64,000 nucleotides of DNA, taken from assembly GCF_032854445.1 (NCBI RefSeq), contig NC_088305.1, positions 4,133,152 to 4,197,151 on the forward strand, given 5' to 3'. This DNA comes from Liolophura sinensis (taxonomy: Eukaryota > Mollusca > Polyplacophora > Chitonida > Chitonidae). Positions 34,970-47,900 of the stretch are shown here, piece after piece; within the stretch, counting starts at the first letter, position 1; the number at the start of each line of letters is the position of its first letter. The notes beneath the pieces are model-generated. The model saw nothing but the letters and a program-made list of their open reading frames with translations. It was not told the DNA's origin and did not search any database. The translations under genes were made by a program, and so were the position numbers.

Positions 34970-34974
34970 ATGAG
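34970..34974 (+). CDS. Peroxidase copy 2, coding exon 1
   Basis: ATGAG before GTGAGT. Joined to exon 2 it gives M-R-F-S. Confidence 0.65.
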
Positions 34975-37900
34975 GTGAGTCGTTTCCTTGTTTTTCACTC
35001 ACAATGAATCAGCTACAACAACTGTAGGTTTATTTTACACTGACCATATTTTCGTTCTGCAATAATCGTTGATGTGTTTTTGCTTTCCGCATGAATCCGC
35101 GGCCGGGACGTGGCCTAAAGGTATAAAAGACACCTTTCTCTCCACAGGACACCCAAGTTGTGGGTTCAGATCCTCACATTGCGCTAGGAATTTTTAGATT
35201 TCCCTGCCCTCATTGTTCGTGGAACCTTGGCGACAATAGGCTGTAGACGACAGTCGTATGCCCAGTGAAGAGCACCTGTTTGCCACCAATATGATGGGCA
35301 TATGTTGTGTAATTTCGAGTTATCCTAAGCCAGAGACGTGTAACTTTGTAATTATATTACGAAGTTACCATACTCCGAGCACGATTCACAGTGATCGGAG
35401 CACTTCAGGAGTGTTCACCGAGTTCCAAGCGAGATCAACGATGACGTAATTTCTCAGAAAATCCGACCTTTGACGGAAAATATGCATAATATAGAGGGGT
35501 AATTAACAGGTATAAAAATACCTTAAATTAGAATCTTTTATTAAAATTACGGGGCTTAATTTTCTTCATTTGGCATAGAAAAATAATTTTTTTTTATAGT
35601 GCCTTTACATGTATCCTTTAACATTATCTGTCGCTTATGGAAATCTAATAGGGGTCTGAGGCCAGTTCTTTTCAGGGAAAACCCGTTAGTATCGCTCATT
35701 ACCAGTTATTTAATGCTTTTCACCTAGAAGACCTTAATTTTAAAAATGTTAGGAGAGGTTGTAAATGTTGTGTTTGACAAATGAGTAATGAAAGATACCG
35801 TCATTTTAGACTCCTTTCGCCTAAAACACAACCTTCCAAGACCGAGTCCGTTTGTCAGACGTGATGAAGCAAATTTTACATGTAATGAACAACCGTCTTC
35901 CCCGAGGAATGGACTTACTAAATGAAATTTCTACTTAACAAACTAATTGCGTTTCTAGAGTACAACATCTGTCATGTCATATAATAGATACAGCTGTGGA
36001 TCATCAAACTCATCAAAGGGCGTTAAATCAAATTAATTTGTCTTTCTGTCATTTCTCTCTATGTTCTACACACTGTGTGCAAACATTTTAATTAACCTAA
36101 GGGGAATAATTTTCCCTGGGCACAACGACCGTCTCAGTTATAATCATCAGGGTTTATTTTTAATTAAGTACACGTACAGGGAAGATAAGACGAAATTTGC
36201 TGTGACATAGATGACGCAGGGATCAAAACACGAGTTTACCTCGTATTTATAGCGTTATTTTTTATAACTAGTCTTTTTTACTGAATTATATCGTTTACAC
36301 ACCGAAACAGACATAGTTTTCCCTTGGACACGGTTTTGGGCACACCGGAATGGGTTACAGATTCACTTTGACAGGCATTGGTTTTAGCATGTGCACATAT
36401 GTACATGTATGTGGTTGGGACATACCATTCGATTCTGTTCAGCTCGGTTTGATTCAGTTATTCGTGTGTTAACGGGTTAGTTTTGACTGCGCCTGTGTCA
36501 CGTGACACGGATTCTCCGACTTGAACCAAAAGCGTGACGTCGCTAAGAAGGAACCCTTAGGAAACAGCTGTCTCGAAACGGATGCAATGTGTCAACGTCG
36601 ATGCGGGTTGAAAAGAAGTGTGTCAGTGGAAAATATTTTCCAGCTGAATGCGATTTGATTTGAATTCAAGTATTACGCTTCCCACAAAACTAAATATTGA
36701 GTGCTGGGCATTAAATTAAATGCATATCAACAGCCAATATTCCGCTGGTGACATTTTAAGTATTGTATCAATAAAATGTACTTAAAAGAGCAGCGGCGGC
36801 AGAGTGATAGATGGCAAATGATCACACGTAAGTATGGGTTCAGTTTACCTCAGTTGGTTTTTATTCTGACTATTCGTTTACAGGCTTAATAGTAGAAAAT
36901 TACATCACTACACGCTTTAGCACCACGGCTTAAACAGAATAATGTAACAACAAATTGCAGTGATGCTAATTGCAATTTATTAGACGTGACTGGTCTGGTT
37001 CAACTATGGTTATGACATTATTGTAATCTCACAATAAGACTAAAACAATGAACAAAAGATGATTTTAGTTCTTCAGGTAGTATTTTTCTCCGGTTAGGTA
37101 GTCCTTTTCTAAGCCGTTTCAGATCAAATGTATTTATAAAGTCTATAACCATTACATAACCTTGAAAATACCTGTCCATCACCACTCCTCTTCTGAAAAG
37201 GCCTATACCGGCAACCGGCCAATGGTTGTGGGTTTCTCCTTGGCTCTGTTCTTTTACCATCCACCTAAACGAGGGTCGCCGTGAAATATTTTAAAAGTAT
37301 TTGTAAAACACCAGTCAAACAAATAAATAAACTCCTAAAAATGCTAAAATATATAGGTCTCTCCACAGCGGAAACGGGCAATGGATAGATTCTCAGTGCA
37401 GTATTTGTGCTCAGCTACTACTGGATTGATTCTTCAATATTTTAAGTTAAAAAAATCGAGAAGCACAAATCCAATCGAATTTCTGCTGTGGTCTTAGAAT
37501 AGCACAAATAAAAACTTGTCATAAAATATCAACATCGATCTGTGCACTTGCTACCGTTAAAAATCGATAATAAAGTTTCTAAATCTTTTACAAGCATAAG
37601 AATGATGTGAACTCTGTAAATACTATAGGTATGAATCTGATATTTACTGAAAGGCAATAATTTGGACCTTCCTTGATAAATACGGAGATCTGATTAATCA
37701 TTATGGAATGATTGCCAAATATCTCCCATACAGCCTGTTGTCAAACAAGAAAAAGAACAAATACAAAAAAGCAGGCATGTATTGACGGCCAAAGCTTTCG
37801 GTAGGAGGGTATAAATGTAAAAGACACTGATATTTTTTAATTTTGCATTGCAGGTTCTCTACAACTTGCCGGGTAGTTTTCATCTTTATTCAGCTGGTAA

Positions 37901-40900
37901 GTCGTTGTAACCCAGCATTCCGGGAATACGAAAATGAAAATATATTTAAGGAACACAACCGCTGTCATATACGCATCGATTCCTACCAAAGACTTTTAAA
38001 ATAGTACTTGTTGCTCGCTTGGGACTCAACACTGAGATGTTAGTGCAAGGAAACAGGACTGGTTTGCACGGTGTCAGTATAATGTGACTGAGTTGGGTGT
38101 CATATCCGGTGTCTTCGTCATGATACTCCAGTGGGGGCAGCACTTTAATTGGCTGTATGGACTCGCGCGACGATAAGAAGACACGGTATATGTAAACACA
38201 CCTAATGGTTCTTCGTCGTTATATAACTGAAAAATTGTTAAGTGTGATATTATACCCGAGCATGCAAACGTACAATGTAAACAAAAAAGGAGATAACGTT
38301 TGTAAAGTCTTACACAAAAATATAGCATTGTGACAACATACATATAGTGCCAAATGTGTGAAGATGAGAATGTCAAAATCTGTGACGATGGTGTGGTGCA
38401 AATCCGGTGCAATACAGTCTTTACCTCAATTAGGGTTGGATCCTAACTATTTTATGTAATGCTTAAAGGAGAAGAAAAGACAAAAATGATGCCAAAATCA
38501 GATGAAAGAGCGTCAAAACTTATTTGCAAATATGACCTTTAATATGTTTTGGATTTTTTTCAAGAAAAAATGGTATTTGAAAATATTTTTGTATGGTGGT
38601 TATTTGGGACCAGCTTTTGGTATTTATCGTTGTTGCATAATAGTGTTCTAAATAAGGATGTGATGCTTGTGTAATAAATTTATTTGAATGTAAATGTGTT
38701 GTTATCGAAACATATGCATTTAACCTAAATTATGATAATACTTATGAATATATTAAAAATATAAATATGATCCAAATCGAGATTAAATACATTTGTTAGC
38801 TAAAAAGAACAAATTCTAGAGCCAAAATATTTATTAAATCTGTGTTACATCCTCATTAATGACATTATTAAACAAAGACTATAAATACCAAAAAGTGGTC
38901 CCAAATACCAGCCATACAAAAATTATTTTAAAGTGTCTTTTTCTCCTCAATGAAAAAGCGAAAATAATATTGAAGACAACATTTAGGAATAACTTTTCGC
39001 ACTCTTTCATCTGAACTTTACGTCATTTTTATGTTCAGGCCACGTTTAAATAGTAGCAAATAACACTCTTGCTTGGGCCATACTTTAAGCAGAGTTAGGT
39101 GCAAAAAATGCAGAACTGTTAATTGCAATTTGTTAGGCGTTACTGGTGTAGAATGACTTAAACTTCTCACGGATTGACGCAAGTAGTAGTAGAAGGGTGA
39201 TGATTCCATACCCCAGCTTCAGCATGTAGACGAACACCATCGAGTTTCCTGACTGGCTACAAACTATAAGTATGTTTATAGTTCATAAATGCATTTCTGT
39301 TTCACTGAGTAACGGGTTGTGGTGTATATTCATAAACACGATGTTACACTAGTATTAAGCATATAACATGGGTTGTGGTGTGTATTGATAAACACGATGT
39401 TACACTAGTATTAAGCATATAACATGGGTTGTGGTGTGTATTGATAAACACGATGTTACACTAGTATTAAGCATATAACATGGGTTGTGGTGTGTATTGA
39501 TAAACACGATGTTACACTAGTATTAAGCATATAACATGGGTTGTGGTGTGTATTGATAAACACGATGTTACGCTAGTATTAAGCATATAACATGGGTTGT
39601 GGTGTGTATTGATAAACACGATGTTACGCTAGTGTTAAGCATATAACATGGGTTGTGGTGTGTATTGATAAACACGATGTTACGCTAGTATTAAGCATAT
39701 AACATGGGTTGTGGTGTGTATTGATAAACACGATGTTACACTAGTATTAAGCATATAACATGGGTTGTGGTGTGTATTGATAAACACGATGTTACACTAG
39801 TATTAAGCATATAACATGGGTTGTGGTGTGTATTGATAAACACGATGTTACACTAGTATTAAGCATATAACATGGGTTGTGGTGTGTATTGATAAACACG
39901 ATGTTACACTAGTATTAAGCATATAACATGGGTTGTGGTGTGTATTGATAAACACGATGTTACGCTAGTATTAAGCATATAACATGGGTTGTGGTGTGTA
40001 TTGATAAACACGATGTTACACTAGTATTAAGCATATAACATGGGTTGTGGTGTGTATTGACAAACACGATGTTACACTAGTATTAAGCATATAACATGGG
40101 TTGTGGTGTGTATTGACAAACACGATGTTACACTAGTATTAAGCATATAACATGGGTTGTGGTGTGTATTGACAAACACGATGTTACACTAGTATTAAGC
40201 ATATAACATGGGTTGTGGTGTGTATTGACAAACACGATGTTACACTAGTATTAAGCATATAACATGGGTTGTGGTGTGTATTGACAAACACGATGTTACA
40301 CTAGTATTAAGCATATAACATGGGTTGTGGTGTGTATTGATAAACACGATGTTACGCTAGTATTAAGCATATAACATGGGTTGTGGTGTGTATTGATAAA
40401 CACGATGTTACGCTAGTATTAAGCATATAACATGGGTTGTGGTGTGTATTGATAAACACGATGTTACGCTAGTATTAAGCATATAACATGGGTTGTGGTG
40501 TGTATTGATAAACACGATGTTACGCTAGTATTAAGCATATAACATGGGTTGTGGTGTGTATTGATAAACACGATGTTAAACTAGTATTAAGCATATAACA
40601 TGGGTTGTGGTGTGTATTGATAAACACGATGTTACGCTAGTATTAAGCATATAACATGGGTTGTGGTGTGTATTGATAAACACGATGTTACACTAGTATT
40701 AAGCATATAACATGGGTTGTGGTGTGTATTGATAAACACGATGTTACGCTAGTAATAAGCATATAACATGGGTTGTGGTGTGTATTGATAAACACGATGT
40801 TACGCTAGTATTAAGCATATAACATGGGTTGTGGTGTGTATTGATAAACACGATGTTACGCTAGTATTAAGCATATAACATGGGTTGTGGTGTGTATTGA

Positions 40901-43900
40901 TAAACACGATGTTACGCTAGTATTAAGCATATAACATGGGTTGTGGTGTGTATTGATAAACACGATGTTACGCTAGTATTAAGCATATAACATGGGTTGT
41001 GGTGTGTATTGATAAACACGATGTTACGCTAGTATTAAGCATATAACATGGGTTGTGGTGTGTATTGATAAACACGATGTTACACTAGTATTAAGCATAT
41101 AACATGGGTTGTGGTGTGTATTGATAAACACGATGTTACACTAGTATTAAGCATATAACATGGGTTGTGGTGTGTATTGATAAACACGATGTTACGCTAG
41201 TATTAAGCATATAACATGGGTTGTGGTGTGTATTGATAAACACGATGTTACGCTAGTATTAAGCATATAACATGGGTTGTGGTGTGTATTGACAAACACG
41301 ATGTTACCCTAGTATTAAGCATATAACATGGGTTGTGGTGTGTATTCATAAACACGATGTTACACTAGTATTAAGCATATAACATGGGTTGTGGTGTGTA
41401 TTGATAAACACGATGTTACACTAGTATTAAGCATATAACATGGGTTGTGGTGTGTATTGACAAACACGATGTTACCCTAGTATTAAGCATATAACATGGG
41501 TTGTGGTGTGTATTCATAAACACGATGTTACACTAGTATTAAGCATATAACATGGGTTGTGGTGTGTATTGATAAACACGATGTTACACTAGTATTAAGC
41601 ATATAACATGGGTTGTGGTGTGTATTGATAAACACGATGTTACACTAGTATTAAGCATATAACATGGGTTGTGGTGTGTATTCATAAACACGATGTTACA
41701 CTAATTTTAAGCATATAACATGTTTGCACATCCTTTTAATTACTATAGTCTTGCAGCAGCCTTTGTATTGCCGTGAGTTCCCCCTGGCTCTGCCCGGTTT
41801 CTTCCCACTATAATGCTGGCCGCCATCGTATAAGTGAAATATTTTTGAGTACGACGTGAAACATCAGTCAAGTAAATAAAAAACAACTATACATAGTGTT
41901 TATAAGTAAACGCCAGAACGCTTTTATTAAGTTTAACATCAATATTAATTGACTATTAATCAATAGTCTGCCAAGCATAAACATGTGCCGTAACTCATCA
42001 CCAAGGAATTGATGCTTTCAAAATTTGACAAATGGTTAAAACAACGATGAGACTCACGTCGTAGTTTTTTTGTCTGCTCTAGGTCTCGGGTTCACGGTTT
42101 AACGTGTACGTTCCTCCACCAAAGCAACCCTCGGATTTCACAAGAGGTCAACCTATTCCCCCACCCTCCAAAACACCTCCGCCACAGCCAATCCAAACTC
42201 TTATTCAGGAGGCTTTAAAACGAGTGAATGTTGAAGACAGTACCATGGAGAGGAGATTAAAAAAAGGTGAACGCTTAGTGTAAAGTGAGTAAAAATACAT
42301 AAATGAAAGAAAAACAAACTAACATGGGATCTATTGTATTGCTGCGGCTCGGGCTATTTTGTTGGGAATGATATTCAGGTCTCTTACACGTTTTTGGGGG
42401 CTTGCAATAAAACTGAAGACGTACAACATAGAGAGTAAAACCCGAGCAACCATAGGTAGCAAATAGTCGCCCATAACCTTTGAAACATTTATTTCTTTAT
42501 TCGATTGGTGTTTCCAAAATAAAATCACTTGTCAAATTACCTCAGTGAGGATTTCAGTCGAACTGTTCAAACAAATACTTAAATAGTAGCAAATTACACA
42601 TCCTCTAGCACCATTACTTAGCTAGAAATAGCATTCGAAGCCCATTAACCTATACAGGTAGCTTTATGCAGAACTGTTTACGTTTAATTAAATATATAAC
42701 ATGGTGCAGGCCTGGGGAAATCTATGTTTGAAACCTTTAAACGTGACCAATGAACTGCACGACTGTAAAGATCCAGTTTGGACCGTAACTCTTGCCGGGG
42801 CTTATTATTTGGAAAATTTTGGGCACTTCGATTTCTTCCAACAAAAAATGTGACAGCCATCACATAAGTAGAATTCGTGATCATTGTTTTATACACCAAT
42901 GATCTGAAATGATTAAATAAATGTTTAGAGCCATTTAGTGAGTGAGTGCTTGGGGTTTAAGGTCGAACTCAACAATTTTTCAGTCATTTGACGACGGAGT
43001 CCTAATAGTGCATATAATGTACCTCCTTGTTGTAGGACAGATTCCCACCACGCTTTTATCTAGTGCTGCTTCAGTGAGAAGACGTACTGAACGCAAGTAA
43101 TCCGTCCTGCCCGAGTCATTATACTGATACGGGGCAACCAGTCGTTGCACAATACTCTTCATGCTGAACGCCAAGCGAGAAAGTTACAAGCCGTATTCAA
43201 GAATATTTCACTTATACGATGGCGGCCGGCAATATGGTGGGAGGAAACCGCGGCTAAGCCCGGCGGAAACCCACGAAAATCCACAGGTTGGTGACAGACC
43301 TTCCCACGGTCCTAGGTGTGACCTGACTCGAAATTGACCCTCGGTCTACTGTCTTTCGAAGCGTCGTTGTGGTAGGCAATGAGATCGACCCTATTTAAGG
43401 AAGTTGTGACTACGTAGGCTATGTCACTACAGCAAATATCTCGTTAGAGTTGTATGTGTTATATGTATCTTGGTTTAAAATGTTTCTTGACCTGAGCAAC
43501 CTGTCTTGCATTCTTGTGTCTTGATCAACAACTCTTGCCTCTTTCTGGTCTCCTTTTATTGCAATATCATTCCTGTGTGTATAGCTAGTGGAGCCAAAAA
43601 CACTAGTGTTCTCTGATAACACCAGCGTATACTCATACTAGTATAGTGATATCACCCACATATACTCACATCAGTATTGTGATATCACCCACATATAGTC
43701 ACACTAGTATGATGATATCACTGACATATACTCACACTAGTATTGTGATATCACCTACATATACTCACACTAGTATTGTGATATCACCGACATATACTCA
43801 CGCTAGTATTTGTGATATCACCGATATATACTCACAAAGGCATTCATGTAGAAATCAGCTGTACTGTGATATTTTAGGTGTCACCACTACCAAGAAATAC

Positions 43901-44447
43901 CACCAATGTACTCGCAATCCTGAACAATAGTCAAATCTCGGATTGATAGATAAATTGTTGGCTTTAACTAAATCACAGGTGAGGACAAGTACGCTCAGGA
44001 CTTTGACAATCCAGACCCTATGCTGTTCTCGGAAAGTCCGGAAATGCCGACGCATTCTCGAGGCAGAGCAGAATCATAAACTGGATTTCAAGGGATTCTC
44101 AGTAACAACAGGTAAGGGTTCACGTGTTTATTTCATAGCCTGTCACTATGCACGGGAGGGATTTCATCAAGATTCACGAGGGAAAAAAGCACAATTAGCG
44201 AAGAACAATCTTTAAATACGGGAAATTTCACCTGACTTCTTGCAATTCTTCGCGAGTATACTAACTTTTGGAATCATGAACATAGAAGTAAGCCTGTTGG
44301 AATTCCTTTGTGTTTAAATTTTGTTGTTTTCACTACCTAGCCGTCGGTTGCACGCCAAGTTTACCCGATACCGTATGATGCCAACGAGACTATGGTGTCA
44401 GATACCAAGACATTGATCATGTTGCACAGCATATATATATAGTATAT

Positions 44448-44478
<31 letters not shown>

Positions 44479-44857
44479 TATCGCTACAATAGTCTATAGC
44501 TTAAAAGAAGAGAAAAGAAAATTATGTCATAAAGAGATGCTGTGCAACATATCATCCTCTTAACGACATAGATATCCCAGTTTCAATTCACACCGTTTAC
44601 ACGTTTACAACAGGGGAAAACACAATATCGGTAGCGTGAAACACCCAGTGTCGAACTCTGGAACAATATCTGTATACTTCTGGAGACGTCCGCTACTATG
44701 GATTCTTCTGAATGTCAGGTCAGGTCAGGTCCGTGTCATTCAGTAGTATGTTCGGGAAAACCACTAGTTAGCTCTGAACTTCGAAAAATCAAGAAAAGTC
44801 CGATTTCAAGGTTCAACAAACAGCAGCAACATGAGTATGTTAATATATAAAATATAT

Positions 44858-44892
<35 letters not shown>

Positions 44893-44917
44893 ATATAAAT
44901 ATATAATATATATATAT

Positions 44918-44959
<42 letters not shown>

Positions 44960-47900
44960 GTACATCAGTTGGTGAGAGTAACTGTGTTCTGGATATCTTG
45001 GGGATGTAGTGATCCTAGTTCTGTTGTGATACCCGTATGTCCAACTGTTCTTACATAGACAAATATGTCAACCATATGTGGGGAAATTATCAGTAAATAA
45101 TACTTCCAGGTCGGGGCCTCCGTGGCTCAGTCGGTTAGCGCGCTAGGCGTAGCGTAATGACCCATGAGCCTCTCACCAATGCGGTCGCTGTGAGTTCAAG
45201 TCCAGCTCATGCTGGCTTCCTCTCCGACCGTAAGTGGGAAGGTCCTGCCAGCAACCTGCGGATGGTCGTGGGTTTCCCCCGGGCTGTGCCCGGTTTCCCA
45301 CCCACCATAATGCTGGCCGCCGTTGTATAAGTGAAATATTCTTGAGTACGGCGTAAAACACCAATCAAATAAATAAATAAAATAAATACTTCCAGGTCTT
45401 CTCTGGGAGTAACATTTCCAGCAATGATCCAGTAATAATTTACTGGGAAAACGAGTTCCCATATCTGGGACTCGGCGTCTCACTGTGCCGAAACTGGGAA
45501 TCCCAGTCCCACTGTTGCTCAGGGGCACTTATATGTATAGACAACTTTCTCCCAGTATAAATGTTTCAGTACGTACTTGGGAATTATAAACTTTTGGTCC
45601 AGAAAATCCCAGTTACAAACTATTGAGATATACTGTCTCAGTCATGGTTGGGAATATCATTCCAACAGTCTGAGAAAGTCAGTCCCAAAGCCTGGAACAC
45701 TTATGTCACAATTTGGAACTAGCAGTCCCACTGACTCTTGGTATGCTCTAAAGTTGAAATCCCAACTGACAACTTGTCTGAGTAAAAATTGCTTGAATAT
45801 CATTCCCACAGTCTGAGAAAGTCAGTCCCAAAGCCTGGGAACACTTATGTCACAATTTGGAACTAGCAGTCCCACTGTCTCTTGGTATGCTCTAAAGTTG
45901 AAATCCCAACTGACAACTTGTCTGAGTAATACCTGCTTTAGAAAGCTAACTTGGTGGAAATTGAGATGTTAACATGACGGTGGTCCGAGATCATCCTGGG
46001 ACTAAAAGTGAAAAGTGAAATTATAAATTTGGCGCTTTCCATGCCCTGAAAAGGGATGATGCACACACCAGGGGGGGACTAAAAATGGGAAGTTGCCCCA
46101 GTATTTATAGTCTACCCCTCATAAATATTCATGAGTATCAAGGGTGGTACTCAGGGCACTGATTGCTAATACCAAAGTCACAACATGTACATTCTATTAC
46201 CCTTAGATTCCTATTTATTACATACAACGCACTGCTTGGCTGTGTGCCAACTGTACATTATCTTAGTCGTTAGATATACCCCCCCATCCCCCATCACGAG
46301 ACAGAAGCGTTTGACTTCAGGACGGGTCTATTGTAGTTCCTACGGGTGGATAGAGGTTGTTGTTTACATTGAATAAAGCAGACAACAAATATAAACAAAG
46401 AAACAAAATGGCGATTTTTTTTCTATTGGAGCGAACGTTTATTTTAAAGGAGAAAAATATCAAGTTACAGATGTTTTAAGTCCATAGGGGACGTTTGAAC
46501 GCTACACAATAAGAGACAATATTGGTTTCACGAAACGGACCTGGTTATTCTTCCTGCGAGTCTTTCTTTCAGTGGCCTCTCCTAAACGTCCCAGTTGACC
46601 ACGAACCATAGTATGGCAATCAACCAGTGGGCCACAAAACGATCGGATCCATGATGTCTGATATTTCCCGCGATGCAAAACTAAGCCGCCTGTACACGAA
46701 TCACTGCGTCCGGACTACGACAGCCACAGTTCTTGCTGATGCCGGGGTTTCTGTGATGGACGTTATGTCTGTGACAGGCCACCGCAATGAATCCAGTGTA
46801 CGGTGTTATGTCACCAAACCGTCCCGTTTCAAAACGCCATAAAATCAGCAATATCCTGCATGCTTTATCGTTTAGTGTGTTATCAGAAAATGCTGAAAGT
46901 GAAAATGCCGTTAAGTGAAAATACTCCCATGTCAGTCACGCCACTCCCAGTGCAAATGCCCGACGCTGTCGACTGTAATGTTACACGTAACAGTAGCAAT
47001 AACATCCAAATTGCAAAATCCCAGTTTTCAGTTACGCCTCAAAGTTTTGGAGGGTTGCTCAACAAGTGCAACAACAAATAACAGCACAGTTCACATCAAC
47101 TTCACACCTCTGGATAGCGGACTGGCTGCAAATCGTCCTTTTCAACTCCCAATCCTTGTTTGATGCTTATCCGTGATAAACTGTTGTTTTTTCCCCACAT
47201 TGTTCAGTCCGTTTACTCATGTTTTCTCTCCGCAAATGCTATTGTCTGACTGCCGCCAATATATTGCCGTTGACCCAGATCTTCAAATTTGGTACATCAT
47301 GTGACCTTTATGCATGAGTGTGAGGCGTATATTTTTTCGTAACTGGTACGGAGCACTGAGTGAAACATGTGCACGGGGCTGGTTTAATGTACATATACTT
47401 TGTAAAGATTGCGTCATTATAAATTTAAATTGTGAAGGCCATCCATTGTATTTCACAATACTATAAACGCAGATCACATTTATCCTCACGATCCCTTGAA
47501 CATGTCAGTTATAATATATTTATTTGCTTACTTACAATAAACATAAACACATATTTATGATGCCTGTTATTGTTTTGTTATTTATCAACATATGTTGAGA
47601 AATTAACATTGAATTGAAAATGTGAACTGAAGTGTTCCATTATTTCAACATTCGTTACCCAATGTTTATGAATTCGATACAGAGCACAACATGACCGCAA
47701 ACCATTTACACAAGCAAACCAAATAAAATTCAGTATCAAACTATTGTTAACCTTATTTTATGTATTTCAATTATCTTTTTTTTTAAATACGTAATTCAGA
47801 CTTTAATTACGTATAAACAGTTTAACTCCCCACTTTTGTTGTCGTTTTGCTGATGTCAGAGGTGTCCTTTAGCTCTGTCAGACACAGTCTGGGAAAACGT

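Noticed and set aside
39314-41721. CRISPR-like regular array
   Set aside because: Direct head-to-tail 56-bp satellite with no unique spacers, in an animal intron.
43646-43930. 94-codon open frame with ISPTYTH repeats
   Set aside because: By-product of a 33-bp intronic minisatellite.
44112-44117. GTAAGG as the donor of exon 4 in copy 2
   Set aside because: It adds ten bases, includes TAA in the ancestral frame and breaks the phase. GTAACA at 44102 gives the length expected from copy 1 minus one base.
45113-45215. tRNA gene
   Set aside because: The A and B boxes belong to a SINE head. The sequence does not fold as a full tRNA and recurs with the SINE body and tail at many sites.
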